DNA from: Bin87 sp963666865
Lineage (GTDB): Bacteria > Chloroflexota > Dehalococcoidia > Lucifugimonadales > UBA3495
Reading direction: 5' to 3'
Length of the DNA: 64,000 nucleotides
Assembly (NCBI GenBank): GCA_963666865.1
Contig: OY763072.1
Location: 1,674,001 to 1,738,000, forward strand
Positions 56,842 to 64,000 of this stretch are shown here, piece by piece. The first letter of the stretch is position 1. The number at the start of each line of letters is the position of its first letter. The notes beneath the pieces were generated by a model. The model searched no databases. It saw only the letters and a list, made by a program, of their open reading frames with translations, and was not told where the DNA came from. The position numbers and the translations under genes were made by a program.

Positions 56842-57156
56842 ATGGACCGCATTGTGTATCAAATCGAAACCGCTCGGGCCGGCGGTGGCTGGGCAGCACA
56901 TTGTCCCGAACTGGAGGTGACGGCTTTCGGTGACTCTCAGGAAGAAGCGCAGACGTCGTTGCGCCGCCAGGTTTCCGACTATCTCGAAGACTGCGATGAA
57001 ATGGGCGTTCTGGAGGATGTGTTGATCGAAGCCGGCTTTTACGACAACGGGGAGGCTTGGATGAGCAGCCGCGTTGAGCCGCCCGAACCCAGCATCCGGT
57101 TCATCGGTTCACCCTTTCCCGAAGACGACACGACCCCGGGTCGCGATAGGTTGTAG
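56842..57156 (+). CDS. HicB-like small protein inside nuo operon (2)
   Basis: 104 residues: MDRIVYQIETARAGGGWAAH and CPELEVTAFGDSQEEAQTSL followed by RRQVSDYLEDC. This is the HicB/DUF1902 pattern (strand, W-x-A-x-x-P-E-L...G-x-S-x-E-E-A) with a C-terminal extension SIRFIGSPFPEDD. Thirteen nt before nuoD. As with its neighbour, there is no HicA partner. Possible regulator of nuo RNA or an orphan antitoxin that tolerates its position. Confidence 0.72.
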   Translation: MDRIVYQIETARAGGGWAAHCPELEVTAFGDSQEEAQTSLRRQVSDYLEDCDEMGVLEDVLIEAGFYDNGEAWMSSRVEPPEPSIRFIGSPFPEDDTTPGRDRL

Positions 57157-57168
57157 TATTGTCGCGTT

Positions 57169-58323
57169 ATGGTTGAGCAAGCAACATCCCCGACCAATGC
57201 CGCCATCTCCGGAATTCGCTCGGATTCCCAGCCGGTGGAGATGCTCCTCAACATGGGTCCGCAGCATCCGTCCACCCACGGCGTTTTTCGCATGGTGATG
57301 TGGGTGGACGGCGAGAAGATCGTTGACGTTGAACCGCACATCGGGTATTTGCATCGGGGCTCTGAAAAACTGTGCGAGGGCGAGCAATACCACCAAGTCG
57401 TGACCTTGTTCGACCGCCTGGACTACATCGGCAACTTCAATAACGAGTTGGCGTACTGCATGGCGGTGGAAAAGCTGATGGGTCTGCAGGTGCCCGAACG
57501 AGCCGAATACATCCGCGTCATCCTCTGTGAACTGAACCGTATTGCCAGTCACCTGCTGTACGTAGGGACAATGGGGCTGGATGCCGGCGCCATGACGCCA
57601 GTGATGTTCTCCTTCCGGGGACGCGAGCGAGTGCAGGCATTGTTCGAAGCCGTTTCCGGCGCGCGCATGATGCACAACTATTTTCGCATCGGTGGCCTGA
57701 AGGAAGACGTGCCCGACAACTTCCGGCAGATGATGGATGATCTGATGCCGGTGCTGCGCGAGGATGTGGAACAGAGCGACCAGATCCTCACGTTCAACGA
57801 GATCTTTCTGTCACGTCTGAAAGACATCAGCCCCATCGGAACCGACGAAGCCATTGCGCTGGGACTTACCGGGCCGTTGTTGCGGGCATGCGGATATGAG
57901 TACGACGTGCGCAAGGCCCAGCCCTATTCGGTGTATAACCGTTTTGAGTTCGATGTTCCCGTGGGCCTCGACGGGGACTGCTGGGACCGCCACTGGGTGC
58001 GCGTGCGGGAAATGTACCAGTCGCTGCGCATCGTGGAGCAGGCCATGGCGCAGTTGCCGGAAGGACCGGTGGTGTCCTCTCTGGGCAGGCGTCTCATCCG
58101 GCCCCCGGCCGGCGAATCCTACGTTCGCGCCGAAAACCCGCGCGGCGAGATCGGAGTGTACCTGGTCAGCGACGGCACTGATCGACCTTACCGGGTCAAG
58201 GTACGTCCGCCGTCCTTTTGCAACCTTTCCGCGTTGCGACGTTTGCTGGTGGATACCTGGCTGGCCGACAGCGTGGTCGTGCTCGGTTCCCTGGATATCG
58301 TGCTGGGGGAAGTGGACCGGTGA
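57169..58323 (+). CDS. nuoD: NADH-quinone oxidoreductase subunit D
   Basis: 384 residues of the 49-kDa subunit, derived from the [NiFe]-hydrogenase large subunit. It lines the quinone pocket. Hallmarks: EMLLNMGPQHPSTHGVFRMV, EPHIGYLHRGSEKLCE, TLFDRLDYIGNFNNELAYC, ASHLLYVGTMGLDAGA, and the C-terminal VVLGSLDIVLGEVDR (D-I-V-x-G-E-x-D). The 33-residue-long N-terminal lead is as expected. Its TGA overlaps the nuoH GTG as GTGA. Confidence 0.96.
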   Translation: MVEQATSPTNAAISGIRSDSQPVEMLLNMGPQHPSTHGVFRMVMWVDGEKIVDVEPHIGYLHRGSEKLCEGEQYHQVVTLFDRLDYIGNFNNELAYCMAVEKLMGLQVPERAEYIRVILCELNRIASHLLYVGTMGLDAGAMTPVMFSFRGRERVQALFEAVSGARMMHNYFRIGGLKEDVPDNFRQMMDDLMPVLREDVEQSDQILTFNEIFLSRLKDISPIGTDEAIALGLTGPLLRACGYEYDVRKAQPYSVYNRFEFDVPVGLDGDCWDRHWVRVREMYQSLRIVEQAMAQLPEGPVVSSLGRRLIRPPAGESYVRAENPRGEIGVYLVSDGTDRPYRVKVRPPSFCNLSALRRLLVDTWLADSVVVLGSLDIVLGEVDR

Positions 58324-59432
58324 GTTTCCTCATTGACATCGGTTGGATTGCCCTCGGCCTGGCGATAATGTTCGCGGCGCTCTCATTCGTCGTGTTGTCC
58401 ATGGTCTGGTTGGAACGCAAGGCTCTGGGCCGGCTGCAGCTCCGCTACGGCCCCACCCGCACCGGACCTTTCGGACTCATGCAGCCCATCGCCGACGCCG
58501 TCAAGCTCATAATCAAGGAGGACATCATCCCCGACGATTCGGAGAAAGCAATTTTCTGGATCGCGCCGGTGATCGTGGTGGTGTCAGCGTTCATCATCTG
58601 GGTGACTATCCCCGGCGGGGACGGAGCCGTGATACGCCACCTGCCGCTGGGGTTGTTTTACATAATTGCCTTTGCGGTGATCGGCATACTCGGTTTGGTG
58701 TTGGCCGGCTGGGGCTCAGCCAACAAGTACGGAATAATGGGCGGATTGCGATCAGCGGCGCAGTTGATTTCCTACGAGATCCCCGTTGTTCTGGTCGCCG
58801 CGGCGGTAGCCATTCTGGCCCAGTCGCTGGATATGAGAGAAATCGTCTCCCAGCAGGCAACGTATCCTTACCTGGTCGTCCTCCCTTTGGGGTTCGTTGT
58901 CTTTTTCATCGCCGGCCTCGCCGAGGTTGGTCGGACTCCCTTCGACATCTACCACGCTGAGAGCGAGGTGGTTGGCGGCCCCTTCGTGGAATATAGCGGC
59001 GCCCACTGGTCGGTGTTCTTCCTGGCCGAGTACATTAACACCTTCGCGATAGCCGCCCTGACTACGTTGCTTTTCCTCGGTGGCTGGGGTGGCCCCGCGC
59101 TGCCCGACGTGGTGTGGTTCCTGTTTAAGACCTACGCCGTGGTGCTGGTGGTGTTCTGGGTGCGGGGAACCTTCCCCCGCCTGCGCATCGACCAATTGAT
59201 GGCGTTCGCGTGGAAGGTGATGGTGCCGCTATCGTTCTACACCGTCGTCATCGCCGCCGTGTACCGCTTCTACGGACTGCCCTGGTGGAGCCTCACCTTA
59301 ATGTCCGCAGTTGGACTAGCCGTAGCCGGGTGGATAATCTATCGGCGCATGACCGGGCCCGCGCGCCGGGTGGCGGATATTCAGAACCGCATTGCCGCCC
59401 GCCAGCGTGCCGCGACCCGGTCCGGCGCGTGA
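58320..59432 (+). CDS. nuoH: NADH-quinone oxidoreductase subunit H
   Basis: 370 residues from GTG at 58320 (GGGGGAAG upstream; four-base overlap with nuoD). Eight-helix membrane subunit at the quinone-channel entrance. Motifs: MVWLERKALGRLQLRYGPTR followed by TGPFGLMQPIADAVKL, AGWGSANKYGIMGGLRSAAQ, ISYEIPVVL, and AGLAEVGRTPFDIYHAESEV. A cytoplasmic tail of basic residues ends the protein. nuoI, usually next, is displaced 1262 nt by two Uma2 genes. Confidence 0.96.
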   Translation: MSFLIDIGWIALGLAIMFAALSFVVLSMVWLERKALGRLQLRYGPTRTGPFGLMQPIADAVKLIIKEDIIPDDSEKAIFWIAPVIVVVSAFIIWVTIPGGDGAVIRHLPLGLFYIIAFAVIGILGLVLAGWGSANKYGIMGGLRSAAQLISYEIPVVLVAAAVAILAQSLDMREIVSQQATYPYLVVLPLGFVVFFIAGLAEVGRTPFDIYHAESEVVGGPFVEYSGAHWSVFFLAEYINTFAIAALTTLLFLGGWGGPALPDVVWFLFKTYAVVLVVFWVRGTFPRLRIDQLMAFAWKVMVPLSFYTVVIAAVYRFYGLPWWSLTLMSAVGLAVAGWIIYRRMTGPARRVADIQNRIAARQRAATRSGA

Positions 59433-59466
59433 CGCTCAATACTGGTATCATATTGACGATGATCCC

Positions 59467-60066
59467 ATGTGTGCTGCCATGACCACCCGCGCCCGAAAAA
59501 TAACCGTTGATGAGTTCTGGGCCTTGGCCGACGATCCTGGCCACAGGTACGAATTGGTTGATGGAGAGCTGGTCGATATGGACGGCACACCACCACATGG
59601 CAGGATTACTCTCACTATAGGCCGTCTGGTGGACAATCATGTCAGCGCTTCCGGGTTGGGTTTGGATGTGGGTGTGAGCACCGGTTTCCAAATGAGCGGG
59701 CATACGCTCCGTTTCCCGGACGTCCACGTGACCCGTTGGGAGCGCATGGCTCAATATGATGAACGGGCCGGCGGATGGCCCCAGTTCGCCCCGGACGTCG
59801 CCATTGAGGTGGTTTCGCCCAGCAATACCCCAGCCGCTTTGGCGCGAAAAACCGAAGAATATTTCTCCAACGGGACCCAGGCCGTCTGGATCGCTGACCC
59901 AGACCCGCGCACCGTAACGATTCGTCGTCGCGACGAGCCGGAGCAGGTTTTCGGCATCGGTGATATTCTGTCCGGCGAGCCGGAAATCCCCGGCTTCTCC
60001 TGCCCCGTCGCCGATATATTCGCGGTGTTGGACCGCAAGGCGCTGTCGGCAACTGGCGCCGTCTAA
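59467..60066 (+). CDS. Uma2-family protein inside nuo operon (1)
   Basis: 199 residues from ATG at 59467 (59479 also possible, ribosome site weak). Uma2/DUF820 features: ITVDEFWALADDPGHRYELV followed by DGELVDMDGTPPHG, FPDVHVTRWERM (P-D), VAIEVVSPSNTPAALARKTE (E-V-V-S-P...K) and EYFSNGTQAVWIADPDPRTV. PD-(D/E)xK-like residues are complete, so nuclease activity is possible. It lies 34 nt after nuoH. Function unknown. Confidence 0.88.
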   Translation: MCAAMTTRARKITVDEFWALADDPGHRYELVDGELVDMDGTPPHGRITLTIGRLVDNHVSASGLGLDVGVSTGFQMSGHTLRFPDVHVTRWERMAQYDERAGGWPQFAPDVAIEVVSPSNTPAALARKTEEYFSNGTQAVWIADPDPRTVTIRRRDEPEQVFGIGDILSGEPEIPGFSCPVADIFAVLDRKALSATGAV

Positions 60067-60077
60067 AGTGGGAGGCC

Positions 60078-60692
60078 ATGATGACTACCGCAACTGCCAC
60101 TACAGTCGCAGAGGAAACCGCCTGCGCTGATCCTGGCCTGTGCCACCTGCCCGACGACCTGTGGTACGAAATGGTTGACGGGGAACTGGTGGAGCTGCCG
60201 CCGATGAGAATGTCTCAGTCAATAGTTGCCGACACGGTTTCACGTCTCTTCAACCGGCACATCCAAAGCGAAAACTTGCCCTATTTGTCCAGCGCGGGGG
60301 CCTCGTTCAGCCTGGGTCTGCCTCGGGGCAACTTCAGGATACCGGATGTGCACGTAACCGCCGCACGCCGGGCTCTCGCCTCACTTCATGATGAGCTCAG
60401 AGCGTGGGAAGGTTCTCCCGACATTGCCGTGGAGGTTGTCTCCCCCACTGACGCCTACGTGGACGTGGTTGCGAAGGCCAACCTTTACCTTCGCCAGGGC
60501 GCTTCAACCGTCCTGCTGGTTGATTTGTACCATCGCGAGGTCACCGTCCGGCAAGCAACCGGCGAGGTTAAAGTTCTGATTGCAGACGATGCGCTGACCG
60601 GCGACCCGGTCTTGCCGGGATTTTCCTGCCAGGTTGCCGAAGTTTTCTCCGAGCTGGACCGGATGTTGGCGCTAGAAACGGAGGCCAACTGA
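60078..60692 (+). CDS. Uma2-family protein inside nuo operon (2)
   Basis: 204 residues with GGGAGG just upstream of ATG pair 60078/60081. Uma2 pattern: DLWYEMVDGELVELPPMRMS, RIPDVHVTAARRALASL, IAVEVVSPTDAYVDVVAKAN and GASTVLLVDLYHREVTVRQA. The core residues are conserved but the sequence is clearly diverged from the preceding Uma2 gene, so this is not a recent duplication. Ends two nt before nuoI. Confidence 0.88.
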   Translation: MMTTATATTVAEETACADPGLCHLPDDLWYEMVDGELVELPPMRMSQSIVADTVSRLFNRHIQSENLPYLSSAGASFSLGLPRGNFRIPDVHVTAARRALASLHDELRAWEGSPDIAVEVVSPTDAYVDVVAKANLYLRQGASTVLLVDLYHREVTVRQATGEVKVLIADDALTGDPVLPGFSCQVAEVFSELDRMLALETEAN

Positions 60693-60694
60693 TC

Positions 60695-61231
60695 ATGCTG
60701 GCAAGCCTGAAAGGGATGATGCTCACCCTCGCTTCCACTGTAACCGGGCTGCGCCGGCCGGTTACGCAGCAGTACCCCAAGCAGACCACTCCGGTTCGCC
60801 CTCGGTTCATGGGTTTCCCGGCCCTGACGTGGGACGGCGGCATCAACGAACCCTATTGCACCGGCTGCATGGTCTGTATCCGCAACTGTCCCACCCAATG
60901 TATGTCCGCGAGCATGATGGACAACCCCAAGCACGCGGAGGGCGAAAGCAGCCGCCGGAAGATTGTCGATTACTTTGAAATCAACCTCAACCGTTGTATA
61001 TTGTGCGGCATCTGCGTCGAGTACTGCAATTTCGACGCCATCGTTATGAGCCATGAGCACGAGATGAGCACCTACGCCCGCAACGGCGACCGGGTTGACT
61101 TGCCGATTCTGTTGGAGATCGGAAAGAAATACCAGGGCGACACCAACTGGATACCCCCTACCGTCCTGGCCAAACAGAAGGCCGAAGCCGAGAAAGCCGC
61201 CGCCGCCGCAACCGCAGACGAAACCGACTAA
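60695..61231 (+). CDS. nuoI: NADH-quinone oxidoreductase subunit I
   Basis: 178 residues. Two [4Fe-4S] ferredoxin motifs carry clusters N6a/N6b: YCTGCMVCIRNCPTQCM and CILCGICVEYCNFDAI. In the second motif the usual final Pro is Asn. An amphipathic N-terminus (MLASLKGMMLTLASTVTGLR) and an Ala/Glu/Lys-rich C-terminal helix extend the core. Relays electrons to NuoB N2. It directly follows a Uma2 gene. Confidence 0.96.
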   Translation: MLASLKGMMLTLASTVTGLRRPVTQQYPKQTTPVRPRFMGFPALTWDGGINEPYCTGCMVCIRNCPTQCMSASMMDNPKHAEGESSRRKIVDYFEINLNRCILCGICVEYCNFDAIVMSHEHEMSTYARNGDRVDLPILLEIGKKYQGDTNWIPPTVLAKQKAEAEKAAAAATADETD

Positions 61232-61246
61232 AAGCCGAGGAACACC

Positions 61247-61552
61247 GTGCCCCGAGAAGACGAACGCTTTCGCAATCTTTCGCCCAGGCATCCGCAGTAC
61301 TGCACCTGCGTTGAGTGCGTACAGCGTCGTATGGAAGGCGGTGACGAGTCGGTGGCCGGCAAGGTGGGCGGTCTCGTCGGCAAACTGGCTGGCCAAGCTG
61401 CCAAGGCCGGCAAAATCGGAAAGGGCAAACGCAAGGGCAAGGCCGGCGCTTCAGGGAAGGCTAAGGGCCGCTCCAAGGCCATCGCCGAACCCGTGAAGAA
61501 GCACAAAGCGGATTGCGAGTGCGCCACCTGCACTCTGCTCAAATCCATCTAG
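61247..61552 (+). CDS. Cys-pair / Lys-Gly-rich small protein in nuo operon
   Basis: 101 residues from GTG at 61247 (GAGG six bases upstream). Near each end is a CxCxxC motif: QYCTCVECVQRR and ADCECATCTLLK. Between them lies a strongly basic low-complexity stretch of Lys, Gly and Ala (KIGKGKRKGKAGASGKAKGR). The symmetrical cysteine motifs could bind one zinc or iron by six or four thiols, or one per end. No family was recognised. Fifteen nt after nuoI and 162 nt before nuoJ, so probably expressed with complex I; a role in cluster assembly or RNA binding is conjecture. Confidence 0.75.
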   Translation: MPREDERFRNLSPRHPQYCTCVECVQRRMEGGDESVAGKVGGLVGKLAGQAAKAGKIGKGKRKGKAGASGKAKGRSKAIAEPVKKHKADCECATCTLLKSI

Positions 61553-61713
61553 TGGGCGAGCGACAGCTGAAGTCCAGGACATATCGTTTGCCCGCGATGT
61601 CAACGGAATATTCAAACTGCCGCTACCGGAGCCGCCAACGGGGCGGCTCATCCTTTGCAACCGCTTCGTCGGCGGTCGGCGCCGGCTCGCCTGGGCGGGA
61701 GGATGACTGAGCC

Positions 61714-62247
61714 GTGCAGTTGGCCCTGTTCGTCATCGTAGCCATTTTCACCCTGGGTGGCGCGCTGGGCGTGGTGGCAACCCGGAACGTCGTCCACGCG
61801 GCGCTGTTCCTGTTGCTGTCCCTCCTGGGCGCAGCGGGGGCGTACTTGCTGCTGTTCGCGGAATTCCTGGCGCTGGTTCAAGTCCTCATCTACGGCGGGG
61901 CGGTGACCATCGTGGTTCTTTTCGCGGTAATGCTGACGCGCTCTTCCGAATATCCGCGGATTACCGACAATCCGCAATGGCCGCTGGGCCTATTGACCGC
62001 TGCGGTTTTAGCGGTGGTGCTCGGCGCCGCTTTCTGGCTTGCTCCCGAAATGCCGGCGCAACCGCAGGCGCCGGCGTTCACCGATTTGGGCCAATCCCTG
62101 TTCACCAAGTGGGCGCTGCCCTTCGAGATAGCTTCGCTGGTCTTGTTGGTGGCTCTCATTGGAGCCATCATCATCGCGCGCCAGCAGAACGTGGGCGAGC
62201 CGATTGAACCCGCCGCCGGGGTATCGCAGCCCGAAGGTGAGGATTAG
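61714..62247 (+). CDS. nuoJ: NADH-quinone oxidoreductase subunit J
   Basis: 177 residues from GTG at 61714 (GGAGG 11 nt upstream). Five-helix membrane subunit with the NuoJ hallmarks VATRNVVHAALFLLLSLLGA and FLALVQVLIYGGAVTIVVLF followed by AVMLT. The pi-bulge Tyr/Gly/Gly (IYGGA) is intact. Ends in an acidic tail. Seven nt before nuoK. Confidence 0.95.
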   Translation: MQLALFVIVAIFTLGGALGVVATRNVVHAALFLLLSLLGAAGAYLLLFAEFLALVQVLIYGGAVTIVVLFAVMLTRSSEYPRITDNPQWPLGLLTAAVLAVVLGAAFWLAPEMPAQPQAPAFTDLGQSLFTKWALPFEIASLVLLVALIGAIIIARQQNVGEPIEPAAGVSQPEGED

Positions 62248-62254
62248 TCGCCCG

Positions 62255-62575
62255 ATGGTCCCGTTGTTGTACTTTCAGTTGCTTGGCGCCGCGCTGTTCG
62301 GCATCGGGTTTTACGGAGTGTTGGCCCGCCGCAGCGCTGTGCTGATCGTCCTATCAATTGAGTTGATGCTCAATGCAGTGAACATCAATCTCATCGCGGC
62401 GGCGTCTTACCTGAATGGCACGGGACGGTTTGTGGCTTTCGACGGCCAAATTATTGCCATTTTCGTCATCACGGTGGCTGCGGCAGAGGTCGGTTTGGCA
62501 TTTGCCATCATACTACGCATGTATCGAAACCGCGGCACCATCAACGTTGACGAAATCAACCTGTTGAAGTGGTGA
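62255..62575 (+). CDS. nuoK: NADH-quinone oxidoreductase subunit K
   Basis: 106 residues from ATG at 62255; the longer frame overlaps nuoJ. Three helices with the proton-channel glutamates in SIELMLNAVNINLIAA and VAAAEVGLAFAIILRMYRNR. The usual length is about 100. Its stop is one nt from the nuoL start. Confidence 0.95.
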   Translation: MVPLLYFQLLGAALFGIGFYGVLARRSAVLIVLSIELMLNAVNINLIAAASYLNGTGRFVAFDGQIIAIFVITVAAAEVGLAFAIILRMYRNRGTINVDEINLLKW

Positions 62576-62576
62576 T

Positions 62577-64000
62577 ATGCCGCTGGCCTTCCTGATCCCC
62601 GTTTTCTCTTTCGTGGCTTGCCCGCTGATAATCCTGTTTCAGCGTTGGTTGCCCCTGCGCGGCGCACCCCTGGCGATCCTTGCCATAGCCGGCGGGTTCG
62701 TGGTGTGGATCATCGCCACCCTGGGTTTCCTGGGCGCATCGGCCGCCGACCCCGCCTGTGAAGTGAGTGGCGTCACCGGGGCGTTGACCTGCCACTTCAC
62801 AACCGTATGGTTCGAGGCCGGCCTGCCGGGCGTGACGGCAACGGTTGACCAGGCGGTCCATCTGAACTGGGGTATTCTGATCGACCCGCTGACCGTGGTT
62901 CTGCTGGGTTTGATCACCTTCGTCGCGCTAGGAGTGCAACTATACTCGCTGGAGTACATGAAGGGCGATCCTCGGTTCGGCTGGTATTTTGCGTGGCAGG
63001 CGCTTTTCGTCGCTGCCATGCTGACGCTGGCGCTGGCTGACAACTTCCTGCTGCTCTACATCGCCTGGGAGTTGGTGGGCCTGTGTTCGTATCTGCTGAT
63101 CGGTTTTTGGTTCGAGAACCCCGGTCCCAGGGAGGCGGCCAAAAAAGCTTTCGTGGTGACCCGCATCGGCGACGTTGGTCTGCTGGTGGGCATCCTGTTG
63201 CTCTGGGTGAATGTGGGCAGCTTCAGCATGACCGATGCCTTCGATGCCGTAGCTGCCGGGGACTTGAGCGATGGCGTCATCACCGCTTCCGCTATCCTGC
63301 TCCTGCTGGGCGCGATGGGGAAGTCCGCGCAGTTCCCGTTCCACGTCTGGCTGCCCGACGCTATGGAAGGTCCCACTCCGGTCAGCGCGTTGATCCATGC
63401 TGCCACCATGGTCATCGCCGGCGTTTACCTGGTGGCGCGCGCTTATCCCATCTTCGCCGCTTCGCCGGAAGCCATGTTGGTCGTCGCCAGCATCGGCATG
63501 ATAACCGCCCTGGGATCAGCCACCATCGCCCTGGTGTCCACCGACCTGAAACGTATTCTGGCCTACTCTACCGTATCCCACCTGGGCCTCATGATGCTGT
63601 CACTGGGGGCGTTCGGCTGGACGGCGGCGGTGTTCCACCTGATGGCCCACGGATTCGCCAAAGCCCTGCTGTTCCTGGGTGCCGGCAGCGTGATGCACGG
63701 CGTCGGCGCGCACGGCGACGTGGACATCAGGAGGGTTGGCGGCCTGAGGCGAGCCATGCCTCTGACTGCCGTGGTGTTCTCCGTCGGCGCGCTGTCCCTG
63801 GGTGGGATCCCGATCCTGTCCGGTTTCTGGAGCAAGGACGAAATCCTCATTGCCGTGTCCCACAACCTGCCGGTTATTTTCATCGTGCTGGCGATGCTCA
63901 CTGCGTTCCTCAGCGCCCTCTACATGGCCCGCGCCATGTTCATCGTCTTCTTCGGTCCGGAGGGCGAGGACAGCCACCACGCTCACGAGTCTCCCTTGTT
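62577..64000 (+). CDS. nuoL: NADH-quinone oxidoreductase subunit L (5' part)
   Basis: First 474 residues; the gene runs off the right edge. Antiporter-like proton-pumping subunit. Motifs: WGILIDPLTVVLLGLITFVA, YIAWELVGLCSYLLIGFW (conserved Glu of helix 5), GAMGKSAQFPFHVWLPDAME followed by GPTPVSALIHAATMV (helix 7-8 Lys and His), and STVSHLGLMMLSLGAF. It begins MPLAFLIPVFSFVACPLIIL one nt after nuoK. No ORF caller listing is needed: the frame is open to the last base. Confidence 0.96.
   Translation, partial: MPLAFLIPVFSFVACPLIILFQRWLPLRGAPLAILAIAGGFVVWIIATLGFLGASAADPACEVSGVTGALTCHFTTVWFEAGLPGVTATVDQAVHLNWGILIDPLTVVLLGLITFVALGVQLYSLEYMKGDPRFGWYFAWQALFVAAMLTLALADNFLLLYIAWELVGLCSYLLIGFWFENPGPREAAKKAFVVTRIGDVGLLVGILLLWVNVGSFSMTDAFDAVAAGDLSDGVITASAILLLLGAMGKSAQFPFHVWLPDAMEGPTPVSALIHAATMVIAGVYLVARAYPIFAASPEAMLVVASIGMITALGSATIALVSTDLKRILAYSTVSHLGLMMLSLGAFGWTAAVFHLMAHGFAKALLFLGAGSVMHGVGAHGDVDIRRVGGLRRAMPLTAVVFSVGALSLGGIPILSGFWSKDEILIAVSHNLPVIFIVLAMLTAFLSALYMARAMFIVFFGPEGEDSHHAHESPL

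Overview
The window is GC-rich bacterial chromosome, gene-dense on both strands, and best explained as an uncultured Chloroflexota of the SAR202/Dehalococcoidia kind. This is inferred from gene content, not from a marker-gene search. The clues are three luciferase-like flavin monooxygenases, several peptide-type ABC transporters whose lipoproteins have long Pro/Gln/Ala linkers, many small degradative enzymes (MmgE/PrpD, FAH family, crotonase, SMP-30, carboxymuconolactone decarboxylase family), Uma2 proteins, and a complex I locus ordered A-B-C-D-H-I-J-K-L with no E/F/G in it. No rRNA, tRNA or CRISPR array was found.

Layout. 0-1.1 kb: end of one dipeptide/oligopeptide ABC permease pair. 1.1-13.3 kb: mostly minus-strand housekeeping and degradative genes (TPR protein, TPP enzyme, LLM oxidoreductase, PncC, TlyA, crotonase), a penicillin-acylase-type amidohydrolase, and an IS5-family insertion that splits a small membrane-protein gene. 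13.4-22.9 kb: two tandem, clearly duplicated cassettes of lipoprotein, DppB, DppC and an opposing small aspartic protease. 23-30 kb: two beta-propeller proteins, a sodium:solute symporter, a FAH-family hydrolase and membrane proteins. 30.4-34.3 kb: ArgD-like aminotransferase and ArgG, separated by a DUF433/DUF5615 pair that is itself split by another gene. 35-46 kb: nitroreductase, aminotransferase, a Uma2 protein, two LLM oxidoreductases and a minus-strand run of degradative genes. 46.6-51.5 kb: HbpS/GlcG-like protein, a cytidylate-kinase-like protein, and rpsO-pnp, where PNPase carries a long RGG/RD tail. 51.7-54.9 kb: a TolB-like propeller, a flavin reductase and a CinA-NadD-like fusion. 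55.0-64.0 kb: the nuo operon, running off the right edge inside nuoL, with two HicB-like proteins, two Uma2 proteins and a Cys/Lys-rich small protein inserted between its subunits.

Functionally the region suggests a heterotroph that imports peptides or similar oligomers through ABC systems, oxidises diverse organic acids and cyclic compounds with flavin enzymes, and respires through complex I. Short palindromes built on GGGGCGA...TCGCCCC are scattered between genes across the first half. They often lie where a transcription terminator or attenuator would be expected, including the lipoprotein-permease gap of both duplicated transporter cassettes.
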